Shown: positions 49,101-60,602 of the stretch, piece after piece | How positions within the stretch are numbered: position 1 is the stretch's first letter | Layout: each line of letters starts with the position of its first letter | Assembly: GCF_950023065.1 (NCBI RefSeq) | Contig: NC_088677.1 | Location: 34,059,230-34,123,229 of the forward strand | DNA from: Planococcus citri | Lineage: Eukaryota > Arthropoda > Insecta > Hemiptera > Pseudococcidae | Reading direction: 5' to 3' | Length of the DNA stretch: 64,000 nucleotides | Notes under the pieces: generated by a model | Databases searched by the model: none | What the model was told of the DNA's origin: nothing | The model's input: only the letters and a program-made list of their open reading frames with translations | Position numbers and translations under genes: made by a program

Positions 49101-52100
49101 ACTTCATATTCACGCCTTCTGGAGCAAATTCCAAATTCTGGAGAGATTGAAAAATCGCACTGGAGGCTCCAGAATGGCTGGAAATTATGAAATTTGGATT
49201 TGGGTAATTTATATTAGTTTTGAGACTTATTTTTATCATTTTTACTGATCAAGTACGTACTTTTAAAAAAAAAGCATAAATCGCCAAAAACAGTCAATTT
49301 TGAATTTTCAAAAATTCGCCAAAAATCGAAAAATGTACTTGGGCAGCTAAAAATTTGTTTTTGGGGGTTTTAGACTATGCTCTTTCTAAAAATCGCGGTC
49401 CCGTTCAAATCGGAGCGTGACACTTCAAGAGGTTGCCTGGTTAGATTTTGAAAACGTATTTTGCTCCTTCAATTTTCAAGATTGGTAACTTGTCTATCTT
49501 ACTTTTTTTTAGTCGTACTCGCGGTTATATCCAAATCAAATCTGCAGTTTGTACTCGTACTATGTGTATGTATGTACCTCTAACCGGACACCCTGTTTAA
49601 CTGTCGCTTTGATAAGTTGAACTAGACTACAGAGAAGACTCAAATTTTATTCAAAGATGTGCTCATGTAAAGTTCGTTTGCAAATTGATAATTTATTATT
49701 CAAATTTCAAATTCTTTTAAATTCTTACATTTTTGAATCTGTAGTATCATTTTAGCTTCAAAACTAAACGCATAAGGTACTCAGGTAGTCCTAGTTTTTT
49801 TTTCATTTTCATTGAAAATTTCATAATTTTTGGGAGGGGCTCCAAAGGTGAATGATTGGAATTATTACTTGTATATAGTATAAATGTATATGCAACTAAA
49901 AGTTTAGTATCTTTGTATTACTGACATAATTTTTTTCCATTTTGATGAAGAGAGAGACTACTTTTTTTAAAACTTATGTCTTAAACAAAAAAGAAAATTT
50001 GAAAGATTTCGCGTACCCCACCTACATATCTATCTACACCTACCTAATGGTTTTGAAAATTGACTCAAAATTTTCAGCTTGAGGAATAAATTAGTTCTTG
50101 TTGACAAGGTATTAACTGTCATGAGTCCTTATTTGGTGGGAGATAGGAATTTATTTTAAAGGAGAGAGTGAAATAAATCAATAAATATGATGATAATGAT
50201 GATGATGATGATGACAGTTATTACACTTGAAAAATTGCAGCTATCAAAAATCATTCTCTTTTCTTTTTTTCATGTGCTACAAATTATTTCTTAAAATGTG
50301 TTTATTTTTTAGAATGGGAAATAATAGGTATCTTTCTGTAAAGCAGGCATTTAAAATGATTTTTCATTTGTACCTTTTGTTGAAAATTTTTCAAAATGTA
50401 GAACCTTTAAGTACAAAAAATTTTACTCCAAGAAAAACCTTCAAATGTGAGACAGGCTCCTGTTGAATCAAACTGTACAGCAGCCGTATTTTTAATCTGA
50501 CACGAAATGTTTGTTCTTTTATGTAGGTACTTTTAGATGGTTTCTTCACCTAACCTTTCAACTACCTCAAGATGAAAACAGATGGAGTAGGAAATGTATA
50601 GTTAGTAATAAAATTTGGCAATTTATGGGAAATATTTGCGGGAAAAACCTGTTAAATATTTATACTGCGCACGCAGTCTTTTTATTCGTGTGCGTGCAAT
50701 AAACTGTTGCTATTTTGAAAATTATTATCTGAATAGTGTGCGTGTTAACGTTATATGTATCTACCAAATAGGTAAGGTACATGAGCTGGAAATTAAGTAG
50801 GTAGATTCGAAAAAATACTGCTGAAATATTCACTACGAAGAATAGTAATATTTGTGTACATAGCTAAGTGTAAGTATTTCGTTCGTATACGTGTAATAAA
50901 TGCTGCTTTATAAAAAATAAAAGCGCCCTAAAACTGGAAACTATCGGTAAAGCGTAAATTAAACGCGACGCGAATTCGCATCATCTTGGCTCGAATAGCA
51001 GCGTGATGAAAATAATAATTATAACAATAATATCTAGTAAATACGTAATGACAGTTGTAAAAACTGATACCTGATATGCTAATGCGGTAACGATGATATC
51101 ATTCGGGACAACTTTCAAAGGATCGACTTCTTTCATTAATACGTTGGCTGGTATTTTATGAAATTTTATCAGACTAAGAAAATTATCTCGAAAAACTTTT
51201 TTCCAATCAACGTCGCTATTCATATCGCTATATTTCATCGTCCACATTAAAGCTGCCTGCAAAAGATATTAAAAATTCGTGAAAAATTCTCATTATTCTG
51301 TCGTTCTGCCTTCTTGGCAGGCGAAAAAAATAGCTTATTGTCGAAGCGTATTTATTATACATTGAAATAACTGATAAAAAATTCGACCTAAAATATCGAA
51401 CATGTCAATTTCTAAGAATTTCAATACGTCAAGAAATTATTAAGCTTTTTCGATTTTTCGCCGTCGCGTCGCGTCGTCTCGTTATTTTTCGATGCTGTAC
51501 TTGCATACGTTACGTACAACTTTGGCAACATTTTAAATCTCTGGTTTAAAAATTATACGCCAAAGAAATTGCTTACAAATGCGTGTGATCGATTTGAAAC
51601 CCGACCTCAATTTCCTCGGTAACTTTTTTTTTGTTCCATTAAAAGTGGAAACAAACTTTTGTTCCTCTTTTATTTATTTTCTCTCCTATTAAAATTGATT
51701 TTCGTAAAATTTTTCATCTTTTACCTTTTCTCTCTTTCTTTCTCTTCTTGAAAATTTTCCCTTTTTGAATAACTTCTCTGGTATAAAATTGAATATATTT
51801 ATGAATTAAGGCATAAGGCATATCAAAATATATTACGCCGCTCGTTGAAATCAGTATGCCTTTTATCTATTTTACTTGTGAAGTGATGTAAAAAAAAAAA
51901 GAAACGCATAAAATCTCGAATAAGCGGCTTTGTCGATGTTTTTCACCGACGAATTTGTAAAAAAAAAAAAAAAAAGAAACCGTTAGACCACGAATTGACA
52001 ATATAAGCCCGATTTTGGGTTCTACGTTAAAAAGCGATTTGAATTGTAGATAAGGGTATATGCAATGTACCTTTATTAATGAAAAATAAAGGTACCTAAG

Positions 52101-55100
52101 GATTTACTTTTCCCATTTTTGTTTTCTTTTTGTACCCTTCTTTATTCGACCATACGTGTTTTTCGCGTATTTTATTTTATTCGAGAATTTATCCTTTATA
52201 AATATCGATTATCATATTATTCGTATAGTGACTTTGGATTAAATCTAAAGCATGAAAAAAATATTGGCGTGGCTTGGGTAAAATTAATCGCTCAAAATAC
52301 AGAGTGTTTTAATTAACAATGCTTTTCCTTCAACCCTGTTAGTATGTAATGTACAAATACGTATTTCTTGTTCTTGTACGTTTCCCTATTTTTCATACTT
52401 TGAGAGCTTATGGAGTTAATGCATTTGGATTTTTTTTATCGGTTTTATTTTTTTTTTTTGGGAGCCTTTTTGATTTTTAATTTAATTGAAATAAAGGGTA
52501 GGTGCTGAATTTTGAGATTTCATCAACTTCAAAGAGAAGTTTTGGTGTTTGATTTTTTTTTGTTAGTATATTTCCTGAAAATTTATCATCAAAATACTCT
52601 TTATTGCTCCTTCAATCTTACTCGAATTAATTTAATCAATTTTCGCAATCTTTAACCATTTTTTCAAACTGAAAAATACTATAGAAACACTGGCAGTCCT
52701 CCTGATAAGGAGATTTTTTAAACTCATAATCTCCAATTTGGACACAAAAAAGTCAGATTGAAAGATGTCCTGAAACCCCCGTAACCTAAATTTCATTTTC
52801 AGACATTCAAGTTCATTTGCGAATTTCGGAAAATTTAAAATCTGTTTTGGGGAATTGGGGACGATTCACGAGAAATAATTTTTTTTTTAGCAAAGTGAAC
52901 CAATGTGAATAATTCCTTTAATTCAACTCTCGCACATCAACAACTACATACTAGTTTTGGACCGTTCTGGAGCCTCCAGCAATTTTTTACAGAAATTTTA
53001 AATCGCTCTGTAAGAGCTAAAAATGAAATTTAGAACCATGAACGTCGATCAATGCTTACTGCTTAATGGGCCCTCTCTCGAAAATTTTGTCTATTTACAC
53101 CTTTTTTCTGGAATTTACAAATTGGCCAAAAATTCATTTTGTATGTGCTTAAGTTCATTTTTTGTCATTCCCGTATGGGTAGTTTTAATTTTTAAATTTC
53201 TGGAGGAACTTGAAAATTCACTGGAGGCTCCAGAATGGTTCAAAAAACCAGTAGTTGTTGACATGGTTGGGGATTTACATATGATTTGAATCTCGATTCA
53301 GATCAAAAATGTCGTGATTTGAATCATTTTTTTAGACTTGATTCGTGATCCGCGATTCGAATCATTCTGTTAGCTTTTTGCTCCTCGTTCTCTGCACTAG
53401 ACGACATTACTTTTGATTTTTGCAGCATTTTTTTTTCAATTTCGAGATACTTTATCTACTTTGAATATATTTTATGCTATGTTGCCAATGTTACCTCAAT
53501 TTTTGAAAATTTTGACACTTTTGTGCTATTTTAACGGTTTTTATGTCACTTAATGTAATTTTTTATCAAGTTCTGAGAACTTTAAAATCTATAAATTTCT
53601 ATGCACATTAATTTATGAAGAAAAATTGTTGTAAATGGCGAGAAAATTGTTTTAAAAAAAATGTATTAGTTGTAGTGGATAAATGACATTTGCAAACTGG
53701 CATTTTTTCAAAATAGGTGATCTACCTCATATTTTGAAGAAATATTTTCTTTCTGGAAATTTATCATTCTTACGTAGAAAGCAAAAAGTAGATGTGATGA
53801 AGATGCATATTAGTACTATCAACTTTTCTTTTTCGTGAAAATTTCAGGAAAGCAGGAATAATTTTAAAACACCCAGTTGGGAAAAAGAATTGAAAGAACC
53901 TTTTTCAAACCCTTCAGCGTAAAGGTTAGATAAACATAGAGTGCTGAACTAAAAACAAGTTGCCTACTTATTGGGACGAAGGGAACTCATCACGTATGAA
54001 TTATATAACACCTCGAAAGGATATCTAGCTACCTAAAGAATTATTAGAAAATCTGTTTCTTCCTTTCTTCAAATATCCAATTAATACCTATCACATCAGG
54101 ACGTTGAGACCGTTTGTAAAATGAAGCTTTACATCAATCATAATTAATAAATAGATTAAATTTCGTTAGCTAATTTCATTGCGAGAGCAAATTATTTCTT
54201 CAGTTATTTCGTTGTACTCGTATAATAGTAGCGACTAATAAATGCTTAACGAAACATCAGATTTAGATACGTTACTCGATGGTATTAAGTTAAAAGCTGA
54301 AGTTGTAATAAATTATGCAAGCATGAAGCTCATAGTTTAATCCTTACCTGAAATTTGGTGAATTCGTCTGCTACTAAGCTTTTTCTAGAAAATATTAAGC
54401 GTACAACGTGTAGAGGAAGTAGAGCAAACGAGCCCAAATTTAATATTTCATTACCTTTCTCGTCGACGAATTCTAATACCTGAGAATAAAATTATATATT
54501 AAATTTGATACCGTAATGTTTTCAATTCCTGTACACATATGTAACTTTCACGTTTTACATACATAAATACTACAGTAAGTAAGTAAGCATAGGTAATACG
54601 ATTTTCATTAAACAATATGCTAAATTTTCTTGGAATTTATACAAATACCTAAGTAAAGGTAGGTATAGTTATATTCGTACGGTCCAAGTTTATTTTGTTT
54701 GTAGCAAATTCTTCGCACGTGTTTGAAAATTTCCAGCAGGAAGTTATCTCATCGCGGCAGTATTTCAAAAATGAACTCGTTTTAAAAATTCACCTCAAGT
54801 TTCTATTTGGGTTTCAAACTATAAGAAAGATACGTATTTTGCCGAATCTTTGTTTAGAACAAACAAAACACCTGCCCTGCCCATGTTAGAATATTGTTTC
54901 CGAGCTGTTGATATTTCAAGAATTTGTTGAAAGTCTCAGCAGTACCAGAAGTATCTAGAGATTTACCTTTATACCTACCTACACAGTAATACACAGTTTG
55001 CGAGTTTTTCTTTCAAATTTAAGTAAAGTTGAACTGTCTTTTATTTTAGAATTTATAATCGAGCGAATACAAGTTGTATACAGGTAGGTTGAGGTATGTG

Positions 55101-58100
55101 AAATATCCAAACTAAAATTTCGTATTATCAAGTGGTTTTTAGCAGATACCTTTTTTCTCATTTAACCGTGTGAAACAATGTTAATGAAAGTTTACTCGAG
55201 TAATTTTCATCTTTTAGCAACAATAATGGATAAATCCCAAAGGCCGTATAAAGGCAATAACTTGTTTCCAACTTACTCAAAGTACATGTTTAACAAGTTT
55301 ATAGTAGAAAGGGCAAAAATTTTTCCCAAAGATAGCATCCCATCAAAATGTATCTAAAAGTTTTCTTCGGTGTACGTGACAATGTGATGAGAAAGGCTTT
55401 TGCGAAATGATAAAAATCATCGTCATCATCGTTTCAATTAGGTAAATTCTCAAACGAATAATGTTTCCGTTAAAATTGAAAATATTCCTTAGTGTCGTCA
55501 TAGCAACTATTAGGTAACTTATCCCGTTAAATGAAATTCAATGGTATCTTTATACAGCTGAAGCAACAAGTGTTTTTTATTAAAATTGAAAAATTTTTCA
55601 TTAGCATAAATTTTACGTTTCCACGTTTCAAAAGTCGCTAGGTAGGTAGGTACGTACTTGTTTTAAAAACGCTTTGGTACATTTATATTGGACGTAACGA
55701 TCTGCAGTTTGAAGTAAAGCACATACGGTATCTACGTTTATACACGATTGTATGAAACCGTGACACGATTTCCTTAAGTCTTCTAATCCGTATCTATCTG
55801 CTGCATTCATAACACCTGTCAAAAAGTGTCGAGATTAAAAACACAAGTACGTATTGTGTCTGACTGTAAAAAAATTAACGAATAATTAAAAATGTACAGT
55901 TGATAAATATACGAGCTGCGTTGATCGTACGTGGGTTTCCTTTTACGAGGCGACGATGCTGCAACCTAAACTACAATTTATTAAAGTAAACTTTATCAAA
56001 TGTGATTTATAAGTAATCTTCGTTGTTTTTTTCAATTTCCAAACTTGTTATATTGAAATTGCCTATACGTTTTATGCGTATGTAGAGCTTAGTAAATCCT
56101 ACCAAATAGATTTACGTTGAAATTTTGTTTTAAAGTTAGAACCGTAGCGTTTGTGTGGGCTAACAAAACGTACCCCCGGCTGACTTGGAAGCTTTTTTTT
56201 CCAAACGTGGCAATATGTAGGGAAAACTGATCCCTGTCAGGATATTTGCATAATAAAATACATTAAATTTATACGTGATACTTTTGAGTTCCGAGTGGAA
56301 ATTATGTCAAAGTCCTCCCAAAAAGTGACATTTTCTCAACGTGTGAAAAGTATTTTTTAAAGTTTAAGTGAAAACTAAGCCCCTTGGAAAACTTGATAGG
56401 TAGGTATGATGACTATAGTTCTACAAAAATACATTTAGAATCGTCTAGATACCTACCATCAGAACGGTAAGTACGTCAAATAAGGTGGAAAAAAATGTGT
56501 TCTAATAGGTATTTCATTCTAAATAGAGGATAGGTATTCAGAGGAATCATTTTAATTTCAAAATTTTTAAGCAAAATAATAAACTTCTTATGATTAACCC
56601 ATCACACAAAAAAAAACATCGTTTTTTATACCTCTCAAAATGCTGATTTTCGAGAGCTTTTGCCCTCTTAAAAATTCCAGACTAGAAGAAGAAATCAACA
56701 TTTTTATACATTGTATGAATTTAAGGCAAAATTGTACTTTTCAAATGACAAAATTGTTATTTTATCTCTTACTTATTGTACACCTTAAAGTTTAAACTCG
56801 CTGTTTCATTTCTAAAAATAGATATATATTTTCCCGCAAATGTCGTTCAAATTTTCTATCAAATTTATTTTTCATCTTGAAACAAGTTTTTTATTCGCCC
56901 AATTTCATTACATTAGCAAGAACCTCAAAGGTGAAAATAAAATCAAAAATTGAAATGATAAAATTATATTTTCGACATCCGCTTGCTTGAAAAATGTTTG
57001 AAGACATTGGAAAAGCAAAAAATTCTAATGCAAAATTTTGCCTCGCACCCCCCCCCCCGGCTCCCTTTTCTTATAAAATCTCAAGTGTTGAAAAAAATGT
57101 CCTGATGAAAAACCTGCTAAAGTCTTGTTTTTTTATTTTAAAATTTCTTGTGTTATATCGTATGTAATGCGTTCATTTTTATTGTTTTTTAAAAAATATT
57201 TTCTTTGTAATATGCAAATTTTATTTCAATTTCAATTTTTTTTGAAAATTTTCCTGTGAAAAATTTGACTTAGTTATTTATTTTGTGTGTGCGGTGAAGA
57301 GAGGGGGGGGGGTCAAGTGGATGCGTTTTAAAAATTTGAAAAAATGTAGTGAAAAAAGTAGTGATTTTTTCAAAAAAAATTCCATTAGATACCATGTAGT
57401 CGTTGGAGCACTCAGAATGTTAAAATTACATTACGGTGCAGGGTGAATTTTGGCTCTCTATCTACATACATTCAATAAAATGTTGTGGAAATTTCAAGTT
57501 TCAAAAATCTGTTGAAGACTCTAGAACTTTTCAAAACGGTTCGAAACTGTTTCCAATCGATTCAGCGGGTCAAAAATAGGGTAAATATATCTTGAATGTT
57601 AGCTTATTTATATGTACGAGGGTCATTCAATAAGTAAGTTTCCCTATGTTGGGAAACATTGAAAAAATTATCAAAATGGTTCAGGAAAAAAATAAGGTGA
57701 AATTCTGATTTTTTTCCTCATTTTTAGCCTAAATTTGATTTTCAAGCAGTGGCCAAAAATTGAAAAATGCACTTTAGCTCCTGAAATTTTGGATGGCTCA
57801 GAAATGGAGATAGACAATAATTTGCATATCACATTTCTCTACAACATTTTTTTGTTACGAAGTTCACTGTTTAAATTGCCAGTTTTCAAATTAATTTAAT
57901 CCATTGAGAACTTTGTCATTTTGAAAATTTGATTTGAAAAATTTCAAGTGAGTAAGCAAATTGAATCTTGTAATAGGAAAAAATTTTTAGTACAAAAATG
58001 TAGTTTGTAGATAATGCATTTTTAAAACGTTTTAAAATGTTTAGTGACGCAGAATTATTCTTGGAAAACCAAAAATAACAACAACATAAACATAAACGTA

Positions 58101-60602
58101 TTCATGATTGAAATTGTTTCACTTGTCAGGAATTTTTTTATGCTGAAACTTTTGACATTTTAAACTCATTAATCATTCTGAGAATTGAATCCGAGACCTG
58201 TGACTTTTATCCTAACGCTATTTCATAACTTGTTTTCGCTCCACCTTTCCAAATTTCCGAAGAAGAGAAAATACTGACGCACTCGAACATCCATTTATTA
58301 GTGTAGGCCTTCGACCCTGGTAGAAAATGTGGGCTGAGATTTTTTTTGGTAAATTTAGGATTGAAGGCGCAAGTCTCGAACTTAACCTTGAAACGTCTTC
58401 CCAATTTTGCTTCGAAGTTTGATAAAATTTCAATTTTTTTTTCATCTGCTGCTACGAATTGAAATAGAAATGTGAAATGTTCTAAGGAGTACCAAAAAAA
58501 ATATATGTTTTAGTTTAATATTCCATGACAATGAAAATGACTGGCATTATTTCAATCTTTGAATCGTAGCAGATGTATGAACACTTTTTTAAAAATGATG
58601 ATAGGCCAGTATGTATTATGTGATTTAATATGAAAGTTTTTTAATTTATCCCTACTGAAAACTTCCGTCCAACTTTACTTTGAAGAAAAATTAGAGGAGG
58701 AGTTTCTCTGCCTACATGTTTTGATGACTCTTGCAATCCTCTTAAAGTTTCCAAAAAAAAGAATAATCCCGGTCCGCATCACCGCTTGACTCGACTACCA
58801 ACTCAAAAGTTTTAGTGGTTTTATTAGTTTCGGAGCCCTTTTTTTTCTTACATTTCTGAGAAGTAACTAATTTGTTGGGTGGATTTTCTTTGAGCCCTTT
58901 TTTTGCAATTTTTAATGGATTTCGAAGTAATTATTCACTTTTGCGCCGAATTAAAACTTTCGTTTTTTGAATTTCCATTCAAGAAATATTCGATTAATTG
59001 CTTCTTACAATTAGAAGTGAGGATCAATTTGAAAAAAAGTGTAAATGTCAGTTTTAGTAGTTTTTCTGGTAATGACAATGATATTTTTATAAAGATCATT
59101 GCGGAAAAAAAATTGAAAAAATTTTTTTAGTGAAGGAAAAAATTATGAGGGTGGTTTAGAGTTTCACTTTCTTTCGTTTTTCCGTATGAATTAATTATGA
59201 AATTTAGAAAAATACGAAGTATAGGTAAATATATTCTATCTTTAAAAATTCATTTCTTAAAAACATAAAGAATGAATATTTGAAAAAATAATTTTTCAGT
59301 GTAAGTAGGAAGTGCTATATTCGCATGCTAAATTTAGAAAACTTCATTTAAAAAATCATGAAATATTCACAAATTTGCTTCAGGAAATTTTATTTGACAT
59401 TTTTATTACCTATACCTATTATTGTTTAATTTTCAATGATGTTCTTTTAAAAACGAATTTTTGACAGCTTCGTCAATACAAAACCTTTTCAACTTGGCAT
59501 TTTAAAAGAATATCTCCAACTCATGTTTACTTTTCTTTCAGTCTCATTTAGGTACATTATTTTTAATCATTATTTTTTCCCTTATTCTGTGATTTATTAT
59601 TTTTAAGGGAGGAGAGGGGATTTTAAATGAATTTTTTCTTCCTCTTTTGGCTCTTGTCCGAACTGTTTGCTTGCTGTAAGGACATTTCTTTGAATTTTTC
59701 GACTCCTTGATATTTTTTAAGTCTGCAAATCGTATTACACGTGGGTGATTTAAGTAGCAGCATTAAGCATTACTGAGGCATGAAAACTAACAATAGGTAG
59801 TTTTTGTTTTCAATTTCAACGCCTTTATGAACGAATTGCGAATTGCTAAATTGCTTTACTACCGTGTTATTTTTTTTCTCAATTTATACGTACATTTTAT
59901 TTATAGTAAATAATTTATGTAATTTTTAACCTAGTAAAGTTCTTGGTTGCAACGTAACACAGCCTGTATGAATATATTCGATTAGTTGCCGAAAAACATC
60001 TGGTTCGAACTCATCAATGATTAGTGTTTGATGAGGCTGTAATCAAGTAATAAAATATTTCATTTTATTAATAACTCATTGGTTGCTAATCGCACCTTGT
60101 GAAATTAATTTTCTTGAGAAAAATTTTACTCGTACGCACCATGTTTTGCGCTGAACCAGTATTCGATCCGGAATTATTTTGCACATTTAACGTTGGTTCG
60201 CTACTTCTTTTTAAAAACATTCTTAATTTATTTTCTTTAGCTTGGTTTTCTTTCTTTTTTTGAGGACTGGAAGATTGTTGGAAGAACATTTGATGGAAAA
60301 CTCTATTTTTACAAGAAAATCCAAATGAGTAGGAATTTTTTTGTACAAGATGGGTACACTTATGATGAGGCATTATTTAGAGACGATATTCTATGTACTT
60401 ACCGACTTCTAGCTGCTAAAATAGCTCTTACGCCGCATACAGGTTCTCTTGTTTCACCCACTAGGAAAGTTACATCACATAATTCAGGCATAGATGCTAA
60501 AAACTTTAAGTCATCGGCCAGTCCGGATTTATTATCGAATATAGTTAAATCTTCTCCTTCGCCCGCAACTTGAGATATTTTAGCTGACATACCTTCTGGC
60601 AT
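43000..60602 (-). CDS. gprs: BTB/POZ-BACK protein, Serine-enriched protein homologue (seven exons, 375 codons)
   Basis: Exons 60602-60403, 60302-60140, 60036-59931, 55815-55658, 54479-54348, 51256-51071 and 43182-43000 join in frame throughout. The product has a BTB domain (about 31-157: MPELCDVTFLVG, RAILAARSRVFHQMF, EFEPDVFRQLIEYIHTG). The domain is interrupted by a charged loop with KENKLRMFLKRSSEP. A BACK-like helical domain follows (about 158-310: GVMNAADRYGLEDLR, NVDTVCALLQTADRY, FHKIPANVLMKEVDPL). The loop and BACK wording match what I know of Drosophila gprs. BTB domains dimerise and often recruit cullin-3 ligases; the substrate or role of this protein is not known to me. The C-terminal tail is only ~60 residues and Ser-rich, much shorter than I recall for the fly protein, so an alternative 3' exon may exist. 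Confidence 0.9.
48403..49434. mobile_element. 1.03 kb inverted-repeat element with ~430-bp arms
   Basis: The left end AACCTCTTGAGGTGTCAC is mirrored at the right end, and the arms (48403-48840 and 49003-49434) match through CCGTTCAAATCGG, AATCGCGGTCCCG, TTTTTGGCGATTTATGC and TGGAGCCTCCAG to the inner CTCAAGAGTGGTTTTTT. The spacer is ~160 bases. There is no coding capacity. It shares motifs and order with the element at 4130-4842 and the TGGAGCCTCCAG core with 37621-39200. Confidence 0.85.
50187..50213. repeat. (GAT)n microsatellite
   Basis: Eight to nine near-perfect GAT triplets in the last intron of gprs; one AAT interruption near the start. Likely polymorphic in length. Confidence 0.85.
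51071..51256 (-). CDS. gprs: gprs exon 6 (BACK domain)
   Basis: 186 bp, 62 codons, phase 0 at both ends. The acceptor is atcttttgcag|GCAGCTTT and the donor is GCATATCAG|gtatca. It encodes AALMWTMKYSDMN, then FHKIPANVLMKEVDPLKVV and TALAYQ. The frame stays open into the intron for a short way, but the hydrophobic run there is intronic by comparison with the family. Confidence 0.92.
51257..54347 (-). other. 3.1 kb intron of gprs
   Basis: Between exons 5 and 6. A decayed foldback relative occupies about 52740-53280 (two TGGAGCCTCCAG/TGGAGGCTCCAG words facing each other around 53090). A run of GATTCGAATC-like words follows at 53281-53365. The remainder is AT-rich with no exon seen. Confidence 0.6.
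54348..54479 (-). CDS. gprs: gprs exon 5 (BACK domain)
   Basis: 132 bp, exactly 44 codons, phase 0 at both ends. The acceptor is attttattctcag|GTATTAG and the donor is TTTCAG|gtaagg. It encodes VLEFVDEKGNEILNLGSFAL, then LPLHVVRLIF and LVADEFTKFQ. The pattern, with a conserved ADEFTKFQ end, fits the BACK helices. Confidence 0.92.
55658..55815 (-). CDS. gprs: gprs exon 4 (end of BTB, start of BACK)
   Basis: The acceptor is tttttgacag|GTGTTATG and the donor is AAACAA|gtacgt; 158 bp. It encodes GVMNAADRYGLEDLRKSC, then INVDTVCALLQTADRY and QYKCTKAFLKQ. It is separated from exon 3 by 4.1 kb. The donor sits in a run of TAGGTA-type sequence. Confidence 0.93.
55816..59930 (-). other. 4.1 kb intron of gprs
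   Basis: Between exons 3 and 4. It includes a decayed copy of the 37621-39200 family at about 57470-57800, interrupted by GAGGGTCATTCAATAAGTAA (57628-57650), which resembles a mariner-type terminal sequence. It also holds a C-run (57049-57058) and a G-run (57303-57311). No other structure found. Confidence 0.55.
59931..60036 (-). CDS. gprs: gprs exon 3 (C-terminal part of BTB)
   Basis: A 106-bp exon too short to stand out as an open frame. The acceptor is cttgattacag|CCTCATC and the donor is TTACTAG|gttaaa. It reads PHQTLIIDEFEPDVF, then RQLIEYIHTGCVTLQPRTLL, the conserved B3-A4 hairpin of BTB domains. The last G pairs with GT of the next exon to give glycine. Confidence 0.92.
60140..60302 (-). 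CDS. gprs: gprs exon 2 (BTB loop insertion)
   Basis: The acceptor is aaaaatag|AGTTTTCC, 100 bases after the first donor; the donor is AACATG|gtgcgt. It encodes VFHQMFFQQSSSPQKKK, then KENKLRMFLKRSSEP, then an Asn/Ser/Gly-rich run. The KENKLRxFLKRSSEP segment is the clearest signature linking this gene to gprs. Phase 0 at the 3' end. Confidence 0.88.
60403..60602 (-). CDS. gprs: gprs exon 1 (start codon, N-terminal half of BTB)
   Basis: Opens MPEGMSAKISQV with an in-frame TAA four codons before the ATG, and ends AGAAGTCG|gtaagt. It encodes DLKFLASMPELCDVTFLVG (residues 31-49) and VRAILAARSR, the A1-B1-A2 part of the BTB fold. A second ATG at codon 5 could serve as an alternative start. Splits an arginine codon with the next exon. 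Confidence 0.9.

Larger units (their letters stand above)
43183..51070 (-). other. 7.9 kb last intron of gprs
   Basis: Contains the inverted-repeat element 48403-49434 and a decayed copy of the palindrome family at 47955-48170. It also holds two very long T-runs (around 43270-43295 and 44495-44520), a (GAT)n microsatellite at 50187-50213, and transposon-like end sequences near 43891 (ACAGGATGTTT), 44008 (CCGGGTGTTTCAGTC) and 49588 (GGACACCCTGTTTAACTG). No exon is visible inside. Confidence 0.6.

Noticed and set aside
60086..60373. Reading the 95-codon frame here as a stand-alone small gene starting MPHHKCTHL
   Set aside because: The first part is intron: a splice acceptor at 60303-60304 joins the rest to the exon ending at 60403, and the tail past 60140 is intron after a GT donor.
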